DNA from: Alkaliphilus sp.
GTDB taxonomy: Bacteria > Bacillota > Clostridia > Peptostreptococcales > Natronincolaceae
Assembly (NCBI GenBank): GCA_023230535.1
Contig: JALNXC010000080.1
Span: 1-6,202 of the forward strand
Direction of reading: 5' to 3'
DNA: 6,202 bases
A program made the position numbers and the translations under genes. This document shows positions 1 to 6,177 of the stretch, piece after piece (the first letter of the stretch is position 1; the number at the start of each line of letters is the position of its first letter). The notes under the pieces were generated by a model. That model saw nothing but the letters and a program-made list of their open reading frames with translations. It ran no database searches and was not told the DNA's origin.

Positions 1-1016
1 CAAAAAATTTAAAAAACCCGGAATCGGATATAGTTATCAGCAGCCGTGTTCGTATGGCCCGCAATATAGAATCAATATTATTTCCCCATTACCTGGACAA
101 GGAAAAATCCGAAGATGTCATAGACAAAGTGTATAAAGCTATAAACAGGGGAAACTTATGCCTTGAAAATGAATTCAAGCTCATAAAGATGGATGAAATT
201 GATGTTATCGAAAGATCAAATTATGTCGAAAGACATCTGATCAGCCCATCCCTGGCTAAAAATGTTTCAGGTGGTGCCGTCCTGATAAATAATGAAGAGA
301 CGGTTGGAATTATGATAAATGAGGAAGATCATATACGTATACAGTGCCTCTATCCGGGACTGCAATTAGAAAAATGTTTCAATATGGCAGATAAAATAGA
401 TGATTTATTAGAGGAAAGTATAGTATATGCTTTTGATGAACAGCTCGGATATCTGACATCCTGTCCCACAAATGTCGGCACTGCAATCAGAACTTCCGTC
501 ATGCTTCATCTGCCGGGATTAGGTTTAACGGGGTATATCAATGGAGTTATCAACACAGCAAATAAAATAGGGCTTGCCGTCAGGGGAATCTATGGTGAGG
601 GTACGGAATACCTGGGAGATATTTATCAAATTTCTAATCAGATAACCCTCGGAATGTCGGAAGAAGAGATAATAACCAATCTCAAGGATATTACACTGCA
701 GATAATTCAAAACGAAAGAATTACATGGAGAAAATTATTAGACACCAAAAGCATCGAACTTGAAGATAAAGTTTATCGTTCCTATGGAATTCTTAAAAAT
801 GCCAGACTGCTTTCTTCTAAAGAAGCCATGCAATTGATTTCCGATGTAAAATTAGGCATCAACCTAAAATTAATAGATGGAATTTCTATAGAACAGCTAA
901 ATGGGCTCATTACAATAATACAGCCCGGATATTTGCAAAAACATTTTAAATCGCAATTAACCGGTATCGAAAGGGATGCCAAAAGGGCACAATTAACAAG
1001 AGAAAATATATTATAG
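1..1016 (+). CDS. mcsB: Protein arginine kinase McsB, 5'-partial (start lies outside the window)
   Basis: McsB phosphorylates arginine side chains using ATP; phosphoarginine marks proteins for ClpCP and inactivates the repressor CtsR. The frame is open to the left edge. Translated from base 3 it reads PESDIVISSRVRMARN before the first Met codon (base 54), matching the family N-terminus, so the gene is cut by the window edge and lacks about a dozen residues. Numbering from base 3 (337 residues visible): ATP-binding SSRVR 13-17, catalytic-loop NEEDHIR 106-112 (Glu108 corresponds to B. subtilis Glu121), LTSCPTNVGT with the reactive Cys154 (B. subtilis Cys167), RTSVM 163-167, RGIYGEG 194-200, and the RDxxRA phosphoarginine-pocket motif at 324-329. 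All match the phosphagen-kinase fold without gaps in motifs. It ends in TAG 21 bases before clpC, so the two are probably one operon; mcsA and ctsR would be expected upstream. Any CtsR operator lies outside the window. Confidence 0.96.
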   Translation, partial: KNLKNPESDIVISSRVRMARNIESILFPHYLDKEKSEDVIDKVYKAINRGNLCLENEFKLIKMDEIDVIERSNYVERHLISPSLAKNVSGGAVLINNEETVGIMINEEDHIRIQCLYPGLQLEKCFNMADKIDDLLEESIVYAFDEQLGYLTSCPTNVGTAIRTSVMLHLPGLGLTGYINGVINTANKIGLAVRGIYGEGTEYLGDIYQISNQITLGMSEEEIITNLKDITLQIIQNERITWRKLLDTKSIELEDKVYRSYGILKNARLLSSKEAMQLISDVKLGINLKLIDGISIEQLNGLITIIQPGYLQKHFKSQLTGIERDAKRAQLTRENIL

Positions 1017-1037
1017 TAATTTAGGAGGGGAACATAT

Positions 1038-3482
1038 ATGTCAATGTTTGGAAGATTTACCGAAAGGGCACAGAGAGTTATAAATTTTTCTCAGCAGATG
1101 GCACAACAGTTAGGCCATAATTACGTAGGAACAGAACATCTGTTGCTGGGAATTATCAAGGAAGAAGAAAGTATAGCCGCAAAAGCGCTGAAAAATTTAG
1201 GTATAGAAATGGAACAGGTGCAAGAAAGGATTGTACAATCGGTAGGAGTAGGAAATAAACCGTCGGAATTATTAGGCTATACCCCGCGCACCAAAAAGGT
1301 TTTTGAGCTCAGCATCGGAGAAGCCAGGAGCTTGAACCATAATTATGTGGGGACAGAACATCTGCTGCTGGGAATTATAAAAGCAGGAGACGGAATTGCA
1401 ACTAAAATTTTGACAGAGCTGGGGGCCGGTCTCCAAAATGTGAGAACAGAAGTATTAAAGCTATTAAATAGCGGAGGACCGGGCGGAAGCCAAAAAAGCG
1501 TTCCGGCGAGACAAAACAAGAATACGCCCACTTTAAATCAATTCGGGCGGGATCTCAATGAACTCGCCAGGGAAGACAAAATTGATCCTGTAATAGGTAG
1601 AAGCAAGGAAATAAACAGAATCATACAGGTGCTGAGCCGCAGGACTAAAAATAATCCCTGCCTGGTAGGCGAATCAGGAGTAGGAAAAACTGCCGTAGCG
1701 GAGGGATTAGCACAGAAAATAGAAGAGGGCAATGTTCCGGAACTACTAAAAAACAAGAGAATAGTCGCATTGGATTTGGCATCTATGATAGCCGGAACAA
1801 AATACCGCGGTGAATTCGAGGACCGTTTTAAAAAAGCGCTGGAAGAATTGCGAGCGACAACCGATGTGGTATTATTTATAGATGAAATTCATACCATAAT
1901 AGGTGCAGGCGCGGCGGAAGGGGCGATAGATGCCGCCAACATGTTGAAACCCGCTTTAGCCAGGGGCGAAATACAGGTAATCGGTGCTACTACTTTTGAC
2001 GAATACAGGAAACATATAGAAAAAGATGCCGCTCTGGAGAGAAGATTTCAACCGATTACTGTGGATGAACCGACAACAGATGATGCTATTAAAATATTGG
2101 AAGGCTTGAGGGATAAATATGAGGCACATCACGGGGTTAAAATTACCGACGAGGCTTTGAAGGCAGCCGTAGAACTTTCCGCAAGATATATCACCGACAG
2201 ATATCTGCCGGATAAAGCCATAGATTTAATGGACGAGGCCGCATCTAAAATCAGGATATTTACGGTTACTCCACCGCCGGATTTAAAAGATTTGGAGGAA
2301 AAATTAGAACAGCTTTCCAAAGAAAAAGAAGAGGCAATCAGCATACAGGATTTTGAAAGAGCTGCCAAGATAAGAAATGAAGAGAAAGAGACCCAGCAAC
2401 AATTAGAAGAGAGAAAGCGCAGTTGGAGGGATAAGGATAACGCGGCTATAGTTACTGATGAAGATATAGCTAATATTGTATCCGATTGGACAGGTGTGCC
2501 CGTGACCAAACTCCAAGAAGAGGAATCCGAAAGACTGCTCAATATGGAAGAAATCCTTCATAATAGAATAATAGGTCAACAGGAGGCCGTCAAGTCCGTA
2601 GCCAAAGCAATCAGGAGAGCCAGGGTCGGATTGAAAGACCCTAAAAAACCGATCGGTTCCTTCATATTTTTAGGGCCGACGGGGGTCGGAAAGACGGAAT
2701 TATCAAAGGCATTAGCAGAGGCTATGTTTGGGGACGAAGATGCCATGATACGCATAGATATGTCCGAATATATGGAAAAACATACGGTTTCAAGGCTTAT
2801 AGGATCGCCCCCGGGATATGTAGGTTTTGATGAAGGGGGACAGCTTACGGAACAGGTCAGAAAAAAACCGTACTCTGTGATACTCTTTGATGAAATAGAA
2901 AAAGCCCACCCCGATATATTTAATATATTATTACAGATATTGGACGACGGAAGGCTGACCGATGCACAGGGCAGGACAGTGAACTTTAAAAACACCGTGG
3001 TTATTATGACCTCTAACGTAGGTATGCAAACCATAAGAAAACAAAAAACTTTGGGGTTTGCCGTTGATGAGAGTGATTTGGCCCAAAGTGAATATGAAAA
3101 AATGAAGGAAAATGTTATGGAAGATCTCAGAAAGACCTTCAGGCCTGAATTCTTAAATAGAATAGATGATATCATAGTATTCCACAGTTTGGACAGAGAA
3201 CATATCAACAAAATTGTAGACTTGATGTTAAAGGACCTTAAAGAACGCCTGGAAGATTTGGATATCACCCTGGAGGTGAGCGACCCCGCCAAGATATTCA
3301 TTGCAGACAAGGGGTTCGATACCGAATTTGGTGCAAGACCTCTTAAGAGGGCAATTCAAAAAATGGTAGAAGACCAAATATCCGAAGAATTGCTAAAAGG
3401 AACCGTTAAGACAGGCACGGAAGTATTGGTAGATTTTTCCGACGGTAAACTTGTAATCAAACCGAAAGTAGGCTCACAATAA
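1038..3482 (+). CDS. clpC: ATP-dependent Clp protease ATP-binding subunit ClpC
   Basis: Cytosolic AAA+ unfoldase that feeds substrates to ClpP. The 814 residues match the usual ClpC length (about 810). Order: two Clp_N repeats (about 3-70 and 80-145) sharing HNYVGTEHLLLGIIK, a Gly-rich linker, then AAA-1 with Walker A GESGVGKT 211-218, pore loop KYRG 255-258, Walker B ending D282-E283 and Arg finger ERR 334-336. The short coiled-coil middle domain contains a UVR-type motif at about 436-450. AAA-2 has Walker A GPTGVGKT 546-553, pore loop GYVG 593-596, Walker B ending D618-E619, sensor-1 N660, a ClpP-docking LGF loop at 672-674 and sensor-2 GARPLKR 765-771. Glu33 and Glu107 match the phosphoarginine-binding glutamates of B. 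subtilis ClpC (32 and 106). AGGAGGGG at 1023-1030, 7 bases before ATG, fixes the start. It follows mcsB closely, is probably cotranscribed, and ends at the 3557-3585 terminator. Intact, nothing missing. Confidence 0.98.
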   Translation: MSMFGRFTERAQRVINFSQQMAQQLGHNYVGTEHLLLGIIKEEESIAAKALKNLGIEMEQVQERIVQSVGVGNKPSELLGYTPRTKKVFELSIGEARSLNHNYVGTEHLLLGIIKAGDGIATKILTELGAGLQNVRTEVLKLLNSGGPGGSQKSVPARQNKNTPTLNQFGRDLNELAREDKIDPVIGRSKEINRIIQVLSRRTKNNPCLVGESGVGKTAVAEGLAQKIEEGNVPELLKNKRIVALDLASMIAGTKYRGEFEDRFKKALEELRATTDVVLFIDEIHTIIGAGAAEGAIDAANMLKPALARGEIQVIGATTFDEYRKHIEKDAALERRFQPITVDEPTTDDAIKILEGLRDKYEAHHGVKITDEALKAAVELSARYITDRYLPDKAIDLMDEAASKIRIFTVTPPPDLKDLEEKLEQLSKEKEEAISIQDFERAAKIRNEEKETQQQLEERKRSWRDKDNAAIVTDEDIANIVSDWTGVPVTKLQEEESERLLNMEEILHNRIIGQQEAVKSVAKAIRRARVGLKDPKKPIGSFIFLGPTGVGKTELSKALAEAMFGDEDAMIRIDMSEYMEKHTVSRLIGSPPGYVGFDEGGQLTEQVRKKPYSVILFDEIEKAHPDIFNILLQILDDGRLTDAQGRTVNFKNTVVIMTSNVGMQTIRKQKTLGFAVDESDLAQSEYEKMKENVMEDLRKTFRPEFLNRIDDIIVFHSLDREHINKIVDLMLKDLKERLEDLDITLEVSDPAKIFIADKGFDTEFGARPLKRAIQKMVEDQISEELLKGTVKTGTEVLVDFSDGKLVIKPKVGSQ
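1116..1382 (+). repeat. Near-identical 45-bp direct repeats inside the ClpC N-domain
   Basis: Bases 1116-1160 and 1338-1382 both encode HNYVGTEHLLLGIIK and differ at 6 of 45 positions, all synonymous. They are the cores of the two Clp_N half-domains. The duplication is ancient and general to ClpC; identity over 15 residues reflects strong constraint on the phosphoarginine and adaptor-binding surface rather than a mobile repeat. Confidence 0.85.
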
Positions 3483-3556
3483 TACGAAACCCTTGACCCG
3501 CTTAGAACTTATACGTGTTACCTACATCACAATAAACAAATATAATTTATAAAAAT

Positions 3557-3585
3557 AAAACCCTGAATCGAAATTCAGGGTTTTT
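3557..3585. terminator. Bidirectional rho-independent terminator shared by clpC and the convergent FMN-binding protein gene
   Basis: A perfect 8-bp stem, CCCTGAAT at 3561-3568 and ATTCAGGG at 3573-3580, encloses the tetraloop CGAA. It is flanked by AAAA on the left (3557-3560) and TTTTT on the right (3581-3585), so the stem can extend to 12 bp and either strand gives a hairpin followed by a U-run. It sits 74 bases past the clpC stop and 19 bases past the stop of the opposite-strand gene ending at 3605, the usual place for one hairpin serving two convergent units. The remaining intergenic bases, 3483-3556, hold nothing recognisable. Confidence 0.93.
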
Positions 3586-3604
3586 CTATCTTTATTTTTT
3601 AACT

Positions 3605-4591
3605 TTATTTTAATGCATCCTCAACTGCTTTTATGATTCCCTTGCTCGTAGTAGTTGCTCCGGATACGGTTTCTACTTCCGTGCCCTGTGCTTCTACTAT
3701 TGCTTTCGGTATTTCTTCCAACGCAGAATCAGAAATATTCGGGGTTTCACCATGTTCCAAAATTTCCACACCGACAATTTTGGTATCCTTAACTTCAACT
3801 TCTACCTTGATGTCTCCGCCGAAACCTCTTCCTGTCCCTTCATAGGTGCCATCCTCATAGCTCGGCTTAGCCTCCGCTTTGGACAGGGCATCCATGACTG
3901 CTTTTTTAATCCCTTTACTTGAAAAAGTTGCTCCCGATACATCATCAATCTCAACACTCTGCGCTTCTATTATCGCCTTCGGTGTTCCTTCTATTGCCGG
4001 ACCTGCGATGTTTTCCGTTTCACCATGATCCGGAATTTCTATATTAGCAACTTTTCCGTCCTTAACCTCAACTTCTACCTTGATGTCTCCGCCAAAACCT
4101 CTTCCTGTCCCTTCATAGGTACCATCCGCTAAGTTCATATCCGATATATCCTTCGTTATTTCAGGCTTCTTATCCTCTTCCTTAGAAGGGGCCGGCTCCT
4201 TATCTTTTTGTGATGTTCCGGGCTCACTTGCCAAGGCATTTTCAACCGCTTCCATGATACCTCCACTCGTAAAGGTTGCTCCGGATATGGAATCGACCTC
4301 CGTACTCTGTGCCTCTATTATCGCATTGGGTATTCCCTCTATTGCCGGATCGGAAATTCCTGCAGATTCACCATGTTCTAATAAATCTATAGAAGCAATT
4401 TTGCCTCCGGATACCTCCACCTCAACCTTAATAACGCCGCCAAAACCTTTTCCTTCTCCTATATAAATACCGTCCGTATAGGTTTTGACCGCACCTTCTT
4501 TATTATGGTCTGATATAAACATTCCACCTATTAAAATAACAATAGCCAATATCGGTAATAAAATAAGTGCAATTTTTTGATTTTTGTCCAC
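3605..4591 (-). CDS. Membrane-anchored triple FMN-binding domain protein (multi-flavinylated electron carrier, PplA-like)
   Basis: Probable extracytoplasmic redox protein with covalently bound flavins. With the GTG start it has 328 residues: a short Lys-containing N-terminus, one hydrophobic helix at about 8-26 without a lipobox Cys (so a transmembrane anchor rather than a lipoprotein), then three FMN_bind domains at about 38-121, 155-236 and 245-327. A charged Pro/Lys/Glu linker at 122-150 separates domains 1 and 2. Each domain runs DGxYxGxGxGFGG, IKVEVEV, HGE, AIxEAQ, then the ApbE flavinylation site: D100-SISGAT with Thr106, D216-DVSGAT with Thr222, and E307-TVSGAT with Thr313. By family knowledge, ApbE links FMN to that last Thr; no apbE is in the window. 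NqrC, RnfG and Listeria PplA use the same chemistry. It lies downstream of the ligase gene on the same strand (137-base gap) and ends at the shared terminator. Its electron donor and acceptor cannot be told from here. Confidence 0.9.
   Translation of the reverse strand: MDKNQKIALILLPILAIVILIGGMFISDHNKEGAVKTYTDGIYIGEGKGFGGVIKVEVEVSGGKIASIDLLEHGESAGISDPAIEGIPNAIIEAQSTEVDSISGATFTSGGIMEAVENALASEPGTSQKDKEPAPSKEEDKKPEITKDISDMNLADGTYEGTGRGFGGDIKVEVEVKDGKVANIEIPDHGETENIAGPAIEGTPKAIIEAQSVEIDDVSGATFSSKGIKKAVMDALSKAEAKPSYEDGTYEGTGRGFGGDIKVEVEVKDTKIVGVEILEHGETPNISDSALEEIPKAIVEAQGTEVETVSGATTTSKGIIKAVEDALK
3786..3854 (-). repeat. 69-bp direct repeat, copy in FMN domain 3
   Basis: This segment matches 4059-4127 at 66 of 69 bases. 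Both encode the same 23 residues (DGTYEGTGRGFGG through VEVKD), and the three differences are all third-position and silent. It is the N-terminal half of the third FMN-binding domain. Confidence 0.9.
4059..4127 (-). repeat. 69-bp direct repeat, copy in FMN domain 2
   Basis: Partner of 3786-3854, covering the N-terminal half of the second FMN-binding domain. The matching stretch of domain 1 (around 4429-4490) is clearly more diverged, with DGIYIGEGKGFGG. So the 2-3 pair is either a younger duplication or has been homogenised by gene conversion. Confidence 0.9.
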
Positions 4592-4598
4592 TAATATA

Positions 4599-4605
4599 CA
4601 CCTCC
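4599..4605 (-). promoter_or_regulatory. Ribosome-binding site that sets a GTG start for the FMN-binding protein
   Basis: On the - strand GGAGGTG (4605 to 4599) is followed by a 7-base spacer and GTG at 4591-4589, which gives MDKNQK directly before the hydrophobic helix. The in-frame ATG at 4609-4607 overlaps this site and has no site of its own, so starting there would add six spurious residues (MWRCIL). Confidence 0.85.
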
Positions 4606-4676
4606 ACATACTGTTATAATTTCACCATACATTACAATCATATCACAAATTTTAATTTTTTAAATGTTTTTTCCCC

Positions 4677-4697
4677 AGTATAAGTTATTGTTATACT
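4677..4697. repeat. AT-rich inverted repeat in the ligase to FMN-protein spacer
   Basis: AGTATAA (4677-4683) and TTATACT (4691-4697) form perfect 7-bp arms around a 7-base centre, with one additional copy of neither arm nearby. It lies 32 bases past the ligase stop and 86 bases before the GTG of the FMN-protein gene. There is no U-run on either side, so it is a poor terminator and could instead be a protein-binding site or chance in AT-rich DNA. The rest of the 137-base spacer (4592-4728) is A/T-rich. The best -10 match there is TATAAC at 4613-4618 (- strand), without a convincing -35. Confidence 0.3.
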
Positions 4698-4728
4698 CCA
4701 TAAGTAAATCCTAAAAACTTTAAAATTT

Positions 4729-6027
4729 CTATTTTTTTATCCATTGATTTAGGCTATGTAATTTTAATCCGTCAATACCTTCCATACCTATTTTTTCCCT
4801 GAATACCATAGACAAGTTTTTCTTGTTAGCTACTAATTTTTCTAACGGTATCAACATTTTTCTTTCTTCCTCGCTTAAAGACTTTTTAGCTAAATCAAAA
4901 AGTATCAAAATATATTCATATGCCGTTTTAGAACCAAAATATGCATTAAATCCCCTATCATATATGCACCCTTTAATTCTATTGATCTGTCCTTCTTCTT
5001 TTCTCTGGGAAAAATTATATAAATATGCTAGTGCAATATCGCTATAGAATATCCCTTTGATTAAAGTAATATAGGCCAAATTATAAGGATATGGCAGTGA
5101 ATCACCTACACGTATCTCTATATAGTTTTTTACTCTGACGTCCGGAAATACCATGGCCATGATATATTTTATCTCTTCTTCCGTAAAAACATATTTATCC
5201 ATGAGTTCCTCCACTGTTTTACCATCCGTGCCGATAAGAACCCCGTCTTTTGTAATTGTAATAGGAGAAACATTTAATATGTACTGGGCATACTCCTTAT
5301 ACCCGAAATCCCCCTTAAAAGAATCAGGTACAATACCACTTCTTCCTTTATCAACATTTGCCCATATCAAGCTCCTAAGACTGAATTTTTCATGAACCTC
5401 GCCTTCAAATATGGGCGAATTGTCAGATATCAAATAAAGCAAGGGACTGATAAAGTTAGCTACACGAAACTTTTGAATAAAATCGTATTCTTCCCTATAG
5501 TCAATAGATACTCTTAATGCAGCCGTACCCTTCATCATATTATAAGCATATTTCCCCTTCCCTCTAAAATAATCGGATATATATACATATATTTCCCTTG
5601 GGACAAACGGTATATCTTTAATAGATGATTTTGGATGATATCCTATACCCATCAACAACAGATTGCGTTTTTCCAATATAGGTATTATATCATTCAAAAA
5701 ACTGAAATAAATAGATTCAATCTCTTTTACGGTTTCACAGGGCTCTATATCAATTTCTACCTGGCCGCCCGGCCTCAATATAATTTTCCTATCCTCCCCC
5801 GATAACCCTATCAGATGGCCCTCTTCATAATTACCCTCATATCCTTTTAAAAGCAATTCTTGTAAAATACCTTCTATGCCTTCTTCGCCATAATATGTGA
5901 CAAAATCCATATTATCTTCATGGACAACAATATGCTCAAGCCCTACGCCAATTTTAAAGTCTTTTACGTTTTTTTCTCCGTCTCTGATCAATGAAACAAT
6001 GGATGCCAAATTTTTTTCATATTTCAT
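4729..6027 (-). CDS. Glutamate-cysteine ligase family protein (GCS2, plant-type) with altered signature glutamates
   Basis: Members of this family join glutamate and cysteine using ATP to make gamma-glutamylcysteine, the first step of glutathione-type thiol synthesis; related members are EgtA and YbdK. This cytosolic protein has 432 residues. Recognisable in order: IGVGLEH 26-32, LRPGGQVEI 84-92, GIGYHPK 127-133, TAALRVSIDY 168-177, QKFRVANFISP 185-195, NSPIFEG 203-209, LRSLIWANVDKGRSG 217-231, FPDVRVKNYIEIR 294-306. These follow plant GCL closely in order and spacing. Oddly, the family GxExE motif has Gly29 for the first Glu, and LEPGGQ reads LRPGGQ (Arg85), so activity on the usual substrates is uncertain. 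The start is ATG with GAGGGG 8 bases upstream (6036-6041). It is the first gene of the - strand pair, with its own likely promoter and a terminator behind it at 6145-6177. No gshB lies nearby. Family assignment is firm, substrate is not. Confidence 0.78.
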   Translation of the reverse strand: MKYEKNLASIVSLIRDGEKNVKDFKIGVGLEHIVVHEDNMDFVTYYGEEGIEGILQELLLKGYEGNYEEGHLIGLSGEDRKIILRPGGQVEIDIEPCETVKEIESIYFSFLNDIIPILEKRNLLLMGIGYHPKSSIKDIPFVPREIYVYISDYFRGKGKYAYNMMKGTAALRVSIDYREEYDFIQKFRVANFISPLLYLISDNSPIFEGEVHEKFSLRSLIWANVDKGRSGIVPDSFKGDFGYKEYAQYILNVSPITITKDGVLIGTDGKTVEELMDKYVFTEEEIKYIMAMVFPDVRVKNYIEIRVGDSLPYPYNLAYITLIKGIFYSDIALAYLYNFSQRKEEGQINRIKGCIYDRGFNAYFGSKTAYEYILILFDLAKKSLSEEERKMLIPLEKLVANKKNLSMVFREKIGMEGIDGLKLHSLNQWIKK

Positions 6028-6053
6028 ATGACTTACCCCTCACCTTAAAATAA

Positions 6054-6083
6054 ATTATATCCCTATTTTCTTTTACCCATAAA
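6054..6083 (-). promoter_or_regulatory. Probable sigma-A promoter of the ligase gene
   Basis: On the - strand a perfect TATAAT lies at 6059 to 6054. The best -35 is TTTATG at 6083 to 6078 (3 of 6 consensus bases, 18-base spacer). Transcription would start near 6046, giving a leader of about 20 bases that just includes the GAGGGG ribosome-binding site. The -10 is convincing, the -35 is weak. Confidence 0.45.
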
Positions 6084-6111
6084 TATATATGTTTACACAT
6101 TTTTTTTAATT

Positions 6112-6140
6112 TTGATGCATAAATATTCAATCTTTATAAT
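6112..6140 (+). promoter_or_regulatory. Promoter-like pair on the + strand, pointing into the hairpin at 6150-6177
   Basis: TTGATG at 6112-6117 (4 of 6) and a perfect TATAAT at 6135-6140 are separated by exactly 17 bases. A transcript would begin near 6147 and fold at once into the adjacent hairpin. It could be real and serve a divergent gene beyond the right edge, or be chance in AT-rich DNA. Confidence 0.3.
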
Positions 6141-6144
6141 CCAT

Positions 6145-6177
6145 AAAAAATAATCCCCGAAATTTTCCGGGGATTAT
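6145..6177 (-). terminator. Rho-independent terminator, stronger on the - strand
   Basis: A 10-bp perfect stem, ATAATCCCCG (6150-6159) with CGGGGATTAT (6168-6177), has an 8-base loop. On the - strand it is followed by a run of six T (complement of 6145-6150, sharing the last base pair of the stem); on the + strand only CTTTT follows. It probably ends a leftward gene lying beyond the right edge, which isolates the ligase gene as the start of its own unit. Bases 6178-6202 show nothing identifiable. Confidence 0.75.

Noticed and set aside
1017..1037. A separate promoter or CtsR operator between mcsB and clpC
   Set aside because: The gap is only 21 bases and is filled by the ribosome-binding site; no GGTCAAA-type heptads are present.
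2576..3310. Long open frame (244 codons) antisense to clpC, and several shorter antisense frames in clpC, mcsB and the right-half genes
   Set aside because: They overlap well-supported genes, have Ser/Ile/Leu-rich translations typical of the reverse of acidic coding DNA, and lack ribosome-binding sites and recognisable domains.
3493..3521. TTGACC after the clpC stop as a promoter
   Set aside because: No acceptable -10 lies at 16-18 bases, and no + strand gene follows.
3633..4466. Two + strand frames of 70 codons inside the FMN-binding protein gene that resemble each other (MIPLLVVVAPD and MIPPLVKVAPD)
   Set aside because: Their similarity comes only from the repeated FMN domains read in reverse; they are shadows, not a gene family.
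4592..4609. Lipoprotein signal for the FMN-binding protein based on the Cys at the fourth residue from the upstream ATG
   Set aside because: The Cys precedes the hydrophobic helix instead of following it and lies upstream of the better-supported GTG start.
4729..6027. Pseudogene status for the ligase gene
   Set aside because: The frame is uninterrupted over 432 codons and most family motifs are intact; the substitutions look like divergence, not decay.
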